From Runella limosa DSM 17973 (lineage in GTDB: Bacteria; Bacteroidota; Bacteroidia; Cytophagales; Spirosomataceae): a DNA stretch of 64,000 bases. The position numbers were made by a program, and so were the translations under genes. The stretch is from the NCBI RefSeq assembly GCF_000482465.1, contig NZ_KI519420.1:1189158-1253157 (forward strand). The letters run 5' to 3'. The notes beneath the pieces were generated by a model. That model did not search any database and was not told where the DNA came from. It worked only from the letters and a program-made list of their open reading frames with translations. Of the stretch, positions 44,909 to 53,331 are shown piece after piece; the stretch's first letter is position 1; every line of letters starts with the position of its first letter.

Positions 44909-45604
44909 CTAAGCCAAGGTCAAATCACGCAGGTTTGCTACCGTAAAATTGGGATTTTCGGTATCACGGATGTACATCACATCGTCATAAAACTCTACTT
45001 CGCCCGTTTCAATATTGTACATAGCACCTACCACGCCAATTTCTCCGTTTTCTACCATTTGTTCTAAAATGAAGCTCCGCTCAATGATGTTTTTTACGTT
45101 GCGTTTTACGTTGATTTGAGCTACATTTTCAACAAATTCTTTATTCTTAGACGTGCGGTTTGATTTTGTCTCTTTTTCTTGGTAAACCGAGGGTTGAAGC
45201 TTTGCCAAAAGTTCAGTTAAGTTTCCCATTTCTACGTGGTCGCAAGCCCCTTTTACGGCGCCGCATTTGGTGTGTCCAAGCACGACAATGAGCTTAGAAC
45301 CAGCTAGTTTGCAAGCAAATTCCATGCTTCCCAAAATATCAGTATTGACGATGTTGCCAGCGATACGAATGGAGAAAATATCACCTAAGCCTTGGTCAAA
45401 AATCAATTCGGATGATGTACGGCTATCAATACAACTCAAAATGGTGGCAAATGGCCATTGTCCTTCGCGCGTGTCGTTGACTTGTTCCAACAAATCACGT
45501 TGCACTTTGAGGTTTTTGACAAAGCGTAAATTTCCTTCTTTTAGTATGTCAAGCGCCTTTCTTGGCGTTAAGTTAGCTTGGGTTTCTTTTGTGTGTGCTT
45601 TCAT
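44909..45604 (-). CDS. Beta-carbonic anhydrase (2)
   Basis: Second beta-class carbonic anhydrase, 231 aa. Zinc-site residues: C58, D60 and R62 in CIDSR and H111 and C114 in HTKCGAVKGA. It differs clearly from the first enzyme (longer N-terminus, different loops), so the two are separate lineages, not a tandem duplicate. It sits between two SulP genes with gaps of 40 nt (upstream) and 74 nt (downstream), forming the repeating order SulP-CA-SulP-CA. Confidence 0.95.
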   Translation of the reverse strand: MKAHTKETQANLTPRKALDILKEGNLRFVKNLKVQRDLLEQVNDTREGQWPFATILSCIDSRTSSELIFDQGLGDIFSIRIAGNIVNTDILGSMEFACKLAGSKLIVVLGHTKCGAVKGACDHVEMGNLTELLAKLQPSVYQEKETKSNRTSKNKEFVENVAQINVKRNVKNIIERSFILEQMVENGEIGVVGAMYNIETGEVEFYDDVMYIRDTENPNFTVANLRDLTLA

Positions 45605-45644
45605 TTGCTTGGGTTAAAATATTGGATTGAGATGATGCCTTAAA

Positions 45645-47198
45645 CTAATGTCCTGCGACTCCTTGGAACTCAGGTATTCCTTTTAGTTCAAGCTGAATGC
45701 CCTTCAAAAGGGCGGTTTCTTTAAAATTGTGGATAATCTCAAGAACGTCAATGTCGATAAAACGTGATTTGCTTCCGTCGATGACTACGTTGGCGTCTTT
45801 GGGTAACTTGTCGAGCGTAAGGGTAATAGCCCCTTTGTTGATAAAAGTGACATCTTCTACCAGCTGAATCGTAATCTGCCGTTTGTCGGCTGTTCCTGCT
45901 TCGTTGAAATGATACGCTTGTTTGTAGTTGTTGCGCAAAATAAAAAAGATAGAAACCGCCATCCCAATGCCAATACCTTTGAGCAAATCGGTCAATAAAA
46001 TAGCGACGACCGTAACGACGAAAGGCAAAAATTGGCTCCAACCAAGCTTGTACATGGATTTGAACAACGAAATTTTGGCTAGTTTGTATCCCACGACCAA
46101 TAACACCGCCGCCAAACACGCCAACGGAATTTTGTTTAACAAGCCCGCAAAAGCGACCACACTTATCAATAAAAACACACCATGAATGAAGGCTGAAAGT
46201 TTAGTTCTTCCACCTGCATTGATATTGGCAGAGCTTCGCACAATCACTGCCGTCAAAGGTAACCCTCCCAATAAACCTGCGACCACATTTCCTGCTCCTT
46301 GGGCAATAAGCTCCTGGTTAGTAGGGGTGTTACGCTTAAAAGGGTCGAGTTTGTCGGTGGCTTCGACACTCAGCAACGACTCCAAACTTGCCACTATCCC
46401 AATCGTGAAAGCGGTAATAATCACCTGTGGATTGGAAATAGCTTGAAAGTTGGGGAAGGTAAAATGCCCAATAAACGCTTCCACTGAACCCGATACAGGC
46501 AGGCTCACCAAATGGTCGTTTTTTAGGGCAAGCAAAGGGGAAAATGCTTCAAAATAAGTGTTGATAACTACTCCCGAAACGACGGCCACTAGCGCCGCAG
46601 GGACTAATCGAACAAGCGCGTATTTTTTTAGAAAAGGTTTGTCCCAAAAAATAATAATCAGCAGCGATATTGTTGAGATAATCACTGCGCCTGGGTGTAA
46701 AAAGTTAATGGCGTTTAGAAGCTCCGAGAATGTATTCTCACCATCTACTTGGACAAATGAGAAGTCTCCTTCGCTGTCTTTGTCATACCCAAATGCGTGC
46801 GGAATTTGTTTGAAAACCAAAATCAAACCAATCGCTGCGAGCATTCCTTTAATGACACTCGATGGAAAATAATGACCGATGATTCCCGCTTTCATTACCC
46901 CCAATACAATTTGAATGACTCCAGCAAGCACAACTGCTAGTAAGAAGGCTTCAAATGAGCCAATTTGCTGGATAGCGTTGAGGACGATGACGGTTAAACC
47001 CGCTGCTGGACCGCTCACGCTTAGTGCCGAACCACTGAGCATCGACACGATCAAGCCACCTACAATCCCCGTAATAATTCCTGAAAAAAGTGGCGCTCCC
47101 GACGCAAGTGCAATCCCAAGGCACAGCGGTAATGCGACCAAAAATACCACCAAACCCGCAGGTAGGTCGTACTTTATATCTTTAAATAAACCCTTCAT
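45645..47198 (-). CDS. SulP-family anion transporter with STAS domain (2)
   Basis: SulP transporter of 517 aa. It opens with DIKYDLPAGLVVFLVALPLC and SGAPLFSGI, carries SGPAAGLTVIV, and ends in a STAS domain (about 430-510) with VIDGSKSRFIDIDV. The order of conserved segments matches transporter 1, but the loops differ. It is the first gene of the SulP-CA-SulP-CA run, preceded by 88 nt and a small hypothetical gene. Bicarbonate transport is inferred from neighbours; sulfate remains possible. Confidence 0.92.
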   Translation of the reverse strand: MKGLFKDIKYDLPAGLVVFLVALPLCLGIALASGAPLFSGIITGIVGGLIVSMLSGSALSVSGPAAGLTVIVLNAIQQIGSFEAFLLAVVLAGVIQIVLGVMKAGIIGHYFPSSVIKGMLAAIGLILVFKQIPHAFGYDKDSEGDFSFVQVDGENTFSELLNAINFLHPGAVIISTISLLIIIFWDKPFLKKYALVRLVPAALVAVVSGVVINTYFEAFSPLLALKNDHLVSLPVSGSVEAFIGHFTFPNFQAISNPQVIITAFTIGIVASLESLLSVEATDKLDPFKRNTPTNQELIAQGAGNVVAGLLGGLPLTAVIVRSSANINAGGRTKLSAFIHGVFLLISVVAFAGLLNKIPLACLAAVLLVVGYKLAKISLFKSMYKLGWSQFLPFVVTVVAILLTDLLKGIGIGMAVSIFFILRNNYKQAYHFNEAGTADKRQITIQLVEDVTFINKGAITLTLDKLPKDANVVIDGSKSRFIDIDVLEIIHNFKETALLKGIQLELKGIPEFQGVAGH

Positions 47199-47286
47199 TT
47201 TCTTTTACTTACATTTAACCTGATTAACCCACAGCTCATGTAGTATTTTTTCTCGCTCCATGAGCGAAAGCAAGAAATAAAAAAAA

Positions 47287-47637
47287 TTAAACAGAAGGGA
47301 TAAACTCGGGAGGGGGGAGGCTAATGGCAGCTACGTGTTCGGAGAAATGAACCAAATATAAAAAACTGCTGGATGCTTTTGAAGGTAATGAAATGGAAAA
47401 GCCTACGACGGAAGGAGTCCAAAATTCGTCGTTCCATTCGGCATTTTCTTCAATATTTTCTTTGGCTGTTTCTTTACAGCCTTCTTCATCATATGATTCA
47501 GGGCAAGAGGTTTCTTGTTGTTCCTGTTGCTCAGTAAGGTTATTTTTTTTTGGAGAATTAACCAAAGGCTTGACCACTGCCATGAAACAAATCATGACAC
47601 TAAAAAAGGCCAACACAATGGTTTTATAGCAACTCAC
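47287..47637 (-). CDS. Hypothetical small membrane or secreted protein
   Basis: Protein of 116 aa with an N-terminal hydrophobic segment (about 7-26) and an acidic, Glu/Gln-rich middle (about 35-70). The C-terminal part resembles small Bacteroidota proteins ending in a PPPEF motif. No family or function is recognised. It lies 88 nt upstream of the SulP 2 gene on the same strand and could be its first cistron. The coding call is moderately supported. Confidence 0.5.
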   Translation of the reverse strand: MSCYKTIVLAFFSVMICFMAVVKPLVNSPKKNNLTEQQEQQETSCPESYDEEGCKETAKENIEENAEWNDEFWTPSVVGFSISLPSKASSSFLYLVHFSEHVAAISLPPPEFIPSV

Positions 47638-47743
47638 AGTATATTAGAACGGTTGAATACTCCCGAAATTTATACTAATTTAATTATAAATAAAATGATA
47701 TTTACAAATTATGCTCTTTACAAAGCAATATCTCATGGGCGAC

Positions 47744-48481
47744 TTAGGCGTTTTTTAATTCGTTTTCAATACTTGATTTGGCCAATTCGACAATTTCATC
47801 TATTGTTTTTCCTTTGGGTTCGATGGGCTCAAGCACCGTCCACGAGAGACTTTCAAAGCTACTAAGCGGAAAAATGCCTTTTGGGTTCAATTTACCTGTG
47901 TTTTTTATGGCAATTGGTACAACGAGTGCGTTGGGTGCTTTCTTTACCAGAATAGCTACGCCCCCTGTGGCAAAGGCTTTTAGCTCGCCAGTTCTTGAGC
48001 GAGTACCCTCTGGAAAAATAGCTGCCGAAAATTTCGTTTCTTCAATCAACTTGGCCAGCCTTGCAATTTCCATAATTGCCTGTTTCCCGTCTTGGCGGTC
48101 GATGAGGGCCGCGCCACTTTTTTGAAGGTTATACGAAATACTTGGGATGCCTTTTGCCAACTCCTTTTTTGACACAAATAGGGGGAAGTTCTTGCGCAAA
48201 TACCAAATCATTCCCACAATGTCGAACATACTTTGGTGATTGGCAATAAAAATCACGGGGCGGTCGGTGGGTAACGTAGCTTTTGCCTTAAACCCCAAAC
48301 GCGTTCCTAAAATATAAAGCCCATGCAACAAAAAACCATTCAGTACGTGTACCGATTTTTGGTGAACACGCCGCCCAAACAAATGAAAACATACCATCTG
48401 AATGGGGTGGAAAATCACTAGAACTAACCCAAAGTACAACAGGTAAAGGCTACCTAAAACGTAATCGATTATTTTTTTCAT
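47744..48481 (-). CDS. plsC: 1-acyl-sn-glycerol-3-phosphate acyltransferase (PlsC-type)
   Basis: Membrane acyltransferase of 245 aa that adds a fatty acyl group to lysophosphatidic acid in phospholipid synthesis. Motifs: NHQSMFD (HX4D catalytic motif) at about 80, FPEGTRSR at about 155 (substrate binding) and an N-terminal membrane helix. Its start lies about 150 nt from the ATG of a divergent acyl-ACP desaturase, a functional partner in membrane-lipid synthesis. The pair sits inside the DIC block but shows no obvious link to it. Confidence 0.92.
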   Translation of the reverse strand: MKKIIDYVLGSLYLLYFGLVLVIFHPIQMVCFHLFGRRVHQKSVHVLNGFLLHGLYILGTRLGFKAKATLPTDRPVIFIANHQSMFDIVGMIWYLRKNFPLFVSKKELAKGIPSISYNLQKSGAALIDRQDGKQAIMEIARLAKLIEETKFSAAIFPEGTRSRTGELKAFATGGVAILVKKAPNALVVPIAIKNTGKLNPKGIFPLSSFESLSWTVLEPIEPKGKTIDEIVELAKSSIENELKNA

Positions 48482-48627
48482 GCCACGCTAACGGGGATTT
48501 TGAACGCCAAAATTACGCAAACATTTGCCTGTTTTAGCAACCCAAGGCCAACATCTCACCAACTTTCCTAAAATTCTTGCTACCTTCGGGAAATTTTCTC
48601 AGACACTTATTTCATAATCTTAGTTTT

Positions 48628-49608
48628 ATGCAACTTCCCTCCACTCGGATAGAGGTAATGAAGTTTATCGGTCAAAAGATTGATTCCATCTACGACGAAT
48701 TTCTGAAGCCTGTCGAGACTTTGTGGCAGCCTGCGGATTTTTTGCCTGATTCGACCAAAGAGAGCTTTTTTACCGAAGTAAAGCTTCTTCAAGAGGCTGC
48801 TCGCGAATTATCGTACGATTATATTGCGGTGTTGGTAGGTGATACCATTACCGAAGAAGCACTGCCCACGTATGAGTCGTGGTTGATGACCGTTGAAGGA
48901 ATTAACCAGCAAGATCACGAACAAAGCTGGACAAAATGGGTACGGGCCTGGACCGCCGAAGAAAATCGCCACGGGGACCTTCTCAACAAATATTTGTACT
49001 TGTCGGGGCGTGTCAATATGCGCGCCATGGAAGTTTCTACGCAGTATTTGATTTCGGATGGCTTCGATATTGAAACAGGAACGGATCCTTATCGTAACTT
49101 CATTTATACGTCGTTTCAAGAACTAGCGACCAACATATCGCACCGACGCACGGCCACTTTGGCCAAACAATGCGGTAATCATTTGCTTTCTAAAATGTGC
49201 GGCGTGATTGCCGCCGACGAAATGCGCCATGCCAAGGCGTATAAGTCGTTTGTAAATCGTATTTTTGAAGTCGATTCTTCAGAAATGATGTTGGCGTTTG
49301 AAGACATGATGCGCAAAAAAATCGTCATGCCTGCGCACTTTTTGCGTGAAACAGGGGTCAAACTTAGCGAGACATTTAGCCATTATTCGGATGCCGCCCA
49401 ACGGTTGGGGGTTTATACAACCCACGATTACATCGAAATTATGGAATCGCTTTTGGAAGAATGGAAAATCGACAAAGTGCCTGATCTTAATGATGCTGGC
49501 GAACGCGCGCGTGACTACCTCATGGCACTTCCTGCGCGGCTTCGACGCGTGGCTGACCGCACAAAAGTACCTGAGTTAGCGTATAATTTTAGCTGGATTT
49601 CGGCCTAA
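48628..49608 (+). CDS. Acyl-ACP desaturase (fatty acid desaturase type 2)
   Basis: Soluble diiron desaturase of 326 aa that inserts a double bond into acyl-ACP. The two diiron motifs are EENRH at 111-115 and DEMRH at 197-201. The ATG at 48628 is chosen over a TTG at 48577. It is the only plus-strand gene in the DIC block and is divergent from the PlsC gene. A strong terminator follows. The assignment is firm for the family; the position of the double bond is not known. Confidence 0.92.
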   Translation: MQLPSTRIEVMKFIGQKIDSIYDEFLKPVETLWQPADFLPDSTKESFFTEVKLLQEAARELSYDYIAVLVGDTITEEALPTYESWLMTVEGINQQDHEQSWTKWVRAWTAEENRHGDLLNKYLYLSGRVNMRAMEVSTQYLISDGFDIETGTDPYRNFIYTSFQELATNISHRRTATLAKQCGNHLLSKMCGVIAADEMRHAKAYKSFVNRIFEVDSSEMMLAFEDMMRKKIVMPAHFLRETGVKLSETFSHYSDAAQRLGVYTTHDYIEIMESLLEEWKIDKVPDLNDAGERARDYLMALPARLRRVADRTKVPELAYNFSWISA

Positions 49609-49624
49609 GTGCTTCGTAAACCAA

Positions 49625-49655
49625 TGAAAAAGGGAGGTAAAACCTCCCTTTTTCA
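49625..49655. terminator. Bidirectional terminator between desaturase and SulP 3
   Basis: Perfect 14-nt arms (49625-49638 and 49642-49655) with a 3-nt loop, GC-rich stem and A5/T5 outer runs. It lies between convergent genes. Confidence 0.85.
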
Positions 49656-49699
49656 CTATAAAATATACTAACTTAACTAAACTTATTGTTTATAAAACA

Positions 49700-51322
49700 T
49701 TAAGCCATTTCTACAAGCGATTTGCGCAAATGCTTGGGCAAACGACGCGCTGCCAATGGATGCTCCGACAAACTTTCGTGCAAATCCAGTCCTTTGAGCG
49801 ACAACACTCCTCCTGCGGCCTCAAACTCTCTTCTAAAATTATTCAGGTTGTCGGCTACTGTGTGGTCCACGTACGCTGCCTTTGAGAAGTCAATAATCAA
49901 TGAACTTCCTTGCGGTACTTTCGCTAATTGTGCTTTAAGTTTGAGATAATTGGCAAACACCGCCGCATTTTTCACGCTAAGGTGATACACGCCTAACTCT
50001 TGCTCTGTTAATTCAAAACGAGACTTGATGATATCTTTAATCTGTACGCCAAAAGCCAACTGAATAATAAATTTGGTCAAAATACCCGCCGCAATACCTA
50101 CCAATAAGTCGGTGGCGATGGTGGTGATAATGGTAATCAAGAAAATGGTTAATTGCTCTTTCCCAATGTGATAGACGTGGGCAAACTCCTTAGGCGAAGC
50201 CAAACGGAAGCCTACAAAAATCAACATTGCGGCCAAAGAAGCAACGGGCACCATTTTGATGACGGGTACGAGCATTACTACAAACAATAACAAGAAAATG
50301 CCGTGGAAGAAGTTGGCCCAGCGACTTTTGGCGCCGTTGTTGATATTGGCCGAACTACGGGCTACTTCCGAAATCATCGGTAAACCACCCAAAAGACCTG
50401 ATATTGTGTTACCGATACCTACTGCTGTAAGGTCTCTGCTTAGATCTGACTTCCGTTTTTCAGGGTCAATCAAGTCAATGGCACGGCCCGTCAAAAGGGA
50501 TTCTAATGAACCAATCAATACAAACATTAAAAGGTATTTCAAAAAGATAGGAAGCAGCTCGCTGTTGGTAAGTACCGAAAAGTCGGCGTTGAGGTTGATA
50601 GAGAAGTCACCAGGGCTTACCAACGGTTTTAAGTTTTTGTAAGAAGGCTCCGTCAAGTGAAAATATTGACCTAACAATACCCCTACGATGAGCACCACCA
50701 ATGCTGGCGGGACTTTTTTGAGGGCTTTGATTTGAAGATAAGGCCAACCGAACAAAATCAATAAGCTGATACCGCCAATGATGGCGATGTGGTATTCCAT
50801 GTGCATGAGGCTATGAGGTACCATTTCGAGCAACTCAAGTGGCTCTTTACCTTTCATTTCGGCAGGGGCAATGCCCACGGCCAAGTGCAACTGCTTCGAC
50901 ATGATAATAATACCAATGGCGGCGAGCATTCCGTGGACGGCCGAAAGGGGAAAAAAGTCGGCGAGTTTGGCTACTTTCAACAACCCCAACACGATTTGGA
51001 TTAACCCTGCTACAACCACTACACCCAGTGCTAGTTTCCAGCCTACTTCGTTGTCTCCTTTTCCTAGTTCTTCAACAGCACCTGCAACAATGACAATCAG
51101 ACCTGCGGCGGGGCCTTTGATGGTCAATTCTGAACCCGCAAAAAATGCCACCACAATCCCTCCAACAACGGCGGTCATTACGCCCATGATGGGTGGGAAA
51201 TTACTGGCACCCGCGATACCCAAACACAGTGGTAGGGCAATCAAAGACACCAAAAAACCTGACAATAAATCTTTTGCCCAATGCGCTTGAAGACTGTCAA
51301 AAATGTTATTCTTCGATTTCAT
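49700..51322 (-). CDS. SulP-family anion transporter with STAS domain (3)
   Basis: Third SulP transporter, 540 aa. It begins LSGFLVSLIALPLCLGIAGASNFPPI and carries KGPAAGLIVIV; the STAS domain is at about 440-525 with IIDFSKAAYVDHT. It is distinct from transporters 1 and 2 in the second half. It follows the DabB gene by 121 nt on the same strand. With DabA and DabB adjacent, bicarbonate is the most likely substrate, but no residue visible here proves it. Confidence 0.92.
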   Translation of the reverse strand: MKSKNNIFDSLQAHWAKDLLSGFLVSLIALPLCLGIAGASNFPPIMGVMTAVVGGIVVAFFAGSELTIKGPAAGLIVIVAGAVEELGKGDNEVGWKLALGVVVVAGLIQIVLGLLKVAKLADFFPLSAVHGMLAAIGIIIMSKQLHLAVGIAPAEMKGKEPLELLEMVPHSLMHMEYHIAIIGGISLLILFGWPYLQIKALKKVPPALVVLIVGVLLGQYFHLTEPSYKNLKPLVSPGDFSINLNADFSVLTNSELLPIFLKYLLMFVLIGSLESLLTGRAIDLIDPEKRKSDLSRDLTAVGIGNTISGLLGGLPMISEVARSSANINNGAKSRWANFFHGIFLLLFVVMLVPVIKMVPVASLAAMLIFVGFRLASPKEFAHVYHIGKEQLTIFLITIITTIATDLLVGIAAGILTKFIIQLAFGVQIKDIIKSRFELTEQELGVYHLSVKNAAVFANYLKLKAQLAKVPQGSSLIIDFSKAAYVDHTVADNLNNFRREFEAAGGVLSLKGLDLHESLSEHPLAARRLPKHLRKSLVEMA

Positions 51323-51443
51323 AAGTCTTGTTTATTAACTTGAGAAATAATAGTAAAAAGGAGACGATTAACTGTTTGCAAAAGTCTTACAGGCGAATTA
51401 AAGGGGAGTTAAGGCGGTATTAAAAACGGGTTAAAACCGTTTT

Positions 51444-53312
51444 TTACGAAGAACGATAAGCTGTTTCGTGGTAATGTTTGGTGTGTGGGCCAAGGAAGAC
51501 CCGCCCGTAAATGCGTACAATCGCAATTCCTTCAAAGACAAAACCAATGGAACATAAAAACGCAAGCACAATCTGGTCTTCGTGGATGTGACTAAACACC
51601 AAGTCTTCGCCGATAAACGTGGGCGTAATAGGAAAACCCATAAGCCCCATCGCGGCTAGCAAAAACACCAAAGTCAGCTTTGGGTGCTCATATACGTGCC
51701 CAGCAAATTGGTTTAAGTCCACCTTGGGTTCGAGTAGCTTGAGCCGTCGCAAACAAGCATAACCAACCCCGCCCGCAATTACCACACCACTGAGGTAAAA
51801 AAGTACTTCTTCAAGTATAAAGTGCTCATTGAACGAAATCGCTAAGGCTACCCAAAAGTGGTTCATAATCAGTAACAACCAGCTCATTTGTGGGCTTTTG
51901 CGCTCCGAGTAAGATTTTAATACCATCAATAACCCAATGGCGGCAAACAAAATCGGTAAATACAGATGGCTTTGGGCCGAAAGTTTGTCTTGAAAATTAT
52001 AGGCAATAAGTGCCAATAAAAAAGTAGGCACAAACAGCATAAGCAAACGATTGTGGGTCAAAAAGTCTAGTTTACGACCTACGCGGCGGAGTGGTTTCCA
52101 CACAATGTGGTTCATAAACGAGTCGAGATTCCACTCTTTGAGGCTTAACAAATACACGGTATATTCCAACTTTTTAGGAAGAGAGTCTTCAAAAGTATGT
52201 TGGCGTGGAACGTAATTGTAAAACTGTTCGCGTATCAAATAACTCACTACCGAAGGAGAGACCAATAGCTGATAGGTGCGCAAAAAGGCGTTTCCAGCAA
52301 AGTGGATTAGGGCAATTACTTCAAGCCCCGCCGCAATTTCAACGAAAATCAGCCCAATCTGGGCAATAGAGGCGTAAGCTATTTGGCTCTTGACCGACGA
52401 CTGCACCCGAGCAATGGGCGTAGCAATGGCGCTGGTGATGATTCCCAAAAGCGCAATCAAAATCCGAACGGAAGTTTGTTCTTCCCAAAAAGGGAAAGTG
52501 CGTAACAACAAAAACGCGCCAAAATGAACCGACAATGAACCATAAAAAATGGCACTAGAGGGCGTAGGGCCTTCCATGGCACGGGGCAACCAAGCAGAAA
52601 AGGGCAGTTGAGCAGATTTTGCCGCTGCCGCCAACAATATCATCAACGAAATAAAAATACCTACCCAACTGTGGTTTTGGAGGTGTTCGTGTACCAATTC
52701 GTGGTTGCTTAATTTGAGAAAGGTAATGTTCTCGTGCCACAAATGGTGACTTGCCCACATCGCCAAAATAAGCCCTAAATCGCCAATACGATAGACAGAA
52801 AATACTTTAATGGCGTTTTTAACGGGCAGATAACGGTCGCGATAGAAGGCAATTAAAAGAAAGGAAGAAATCCCTAAAATTTCCCAGCCGACAAACAGCG
52901 TTTCGAAATTACCCGAAAGAATGACGACGTTATACCCTAAGTAAAAAAAGAGGACGGTATTGAAAAAGCGTTTGTAACCTGCTTCGCGGTGGAGATACGC
53001 ACGGCTATAAATGGTCACTAAAAACGATAAAAATGCGCCAACCAACAGATAAACGGCGGTGATGCCGTCAAAATAAAAGGTAATCAAAAACTCATAGCCA
53101 GGCGAACTAAAGAGCGAGAAGTCTTTGACCTCAATGGTTGGGGTGTGTTGAAAGAGCCAATAGGCGCAAAAAACAACGGCTGTTAGCAGCTGAAGCCCCA
53201 CCGTGAAGATAGCCGAGCGCGAAATGACGACTTCGTTTTTGGGAGGCAATAACAAACTAACTAGAAAACCTAAAAGCGGAATCAGTATGAAAAAATGAAT
53301 GATAGATGTCAT
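51444..53312 (-). CDS. dabB: DabB-like NuoL/MrpA-type membrane subunit
   Basis: Membrane protein of 622 aa of the NADH-quinone oxidoreductase subunit 5/Mrp-antiporter type, with about fifteen hydrophobic helices. The conserved GWEILGISSFLLIAFYRDR segment and KSAQLPFSAWLP are typical of the proton-channel core. It lacks any other Nuo or Mrp neighbours and is paired with DabA (19-nt gap). That makes it the cation-driven partner of the DabAB inorganic-carbon pump. The coupling ion is inferred to be H+ or Na+. Confidence 0.87.
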   Translation of the reverse strand: MTSIIHFFILIPLLGFLVSLLLPPKNEVVISRSAIFTVGLQLLTAVVFCAYWLFQHTPTIEVKDFSLFSSPGYEFLITFYFDGITAVYLLVGAFLSFLVTIYSRAYLHREAGYKRFFNTVLFFYLGYNVVILSGNFETLFVGWEILGISSFLLIAFYRDRYLPVKNAIKVFSVYRIGDLGLILAMWASHHLWHENITFLKLSNHELVHEHLQNHSWVGIFISLMILLAAAAKSAQLPFSAWLPRAMEGPTPSSAIFYGSLSVHFGAFLLLRTFPFWEEQTSVRILIALLGIITSAIATPIARVQSSVKSQIAYASIAQIGLIFVEIAAGLEVIALIHFAGNAFLRTYQLLVSPSVVSYLIREQFYNYVPRQHTFEDSLPKKLEYTVYLLSLKEWNLDSFMNHIVWKPLRRVGRKLDFLTHNRLLMLFVPTFLLALIAYNFQDKLSAQSHLYLPILFAAIGLLMVLKSYSERKSPQMSWLLLIMNHFWVALAISFNEHFILEEVLFYLSGVVIAGGVGYACLRRLKLLEPKVDLNQFAGHVYEHPKLTLVFLLAAMGLMGFPITPTFIGEDLVFSHIHEDQIVLAFLCSIGFVFEGIAIVRIYGRVFLGPHTKHYHETAYRSS

Positions 53313-53331
53313 GAAAATAATGGTTTATCGA

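Noticed and set aside
47221-47286. Short stem CGCTC...GAGCG between SulP 2 and the hypothetical gene as a terminator
   Set aside because: The T-tract is on the wrong side for the minus-strand genes and the stem is only about 5 bp.
45645-51322. SulP transporters as plain sulfate permeases
   Set aside because: Not excluded, but no sulfate-assimilation genes are near and carbonic anhydrases plus DabAB surround them, so bicarbonate is preferred.
51444-53312. NuoL subunit of respiratory complex I
   Set aside because: No other complex I or Mrp genes are adjacent, and the immediate partner is a complete DabA.
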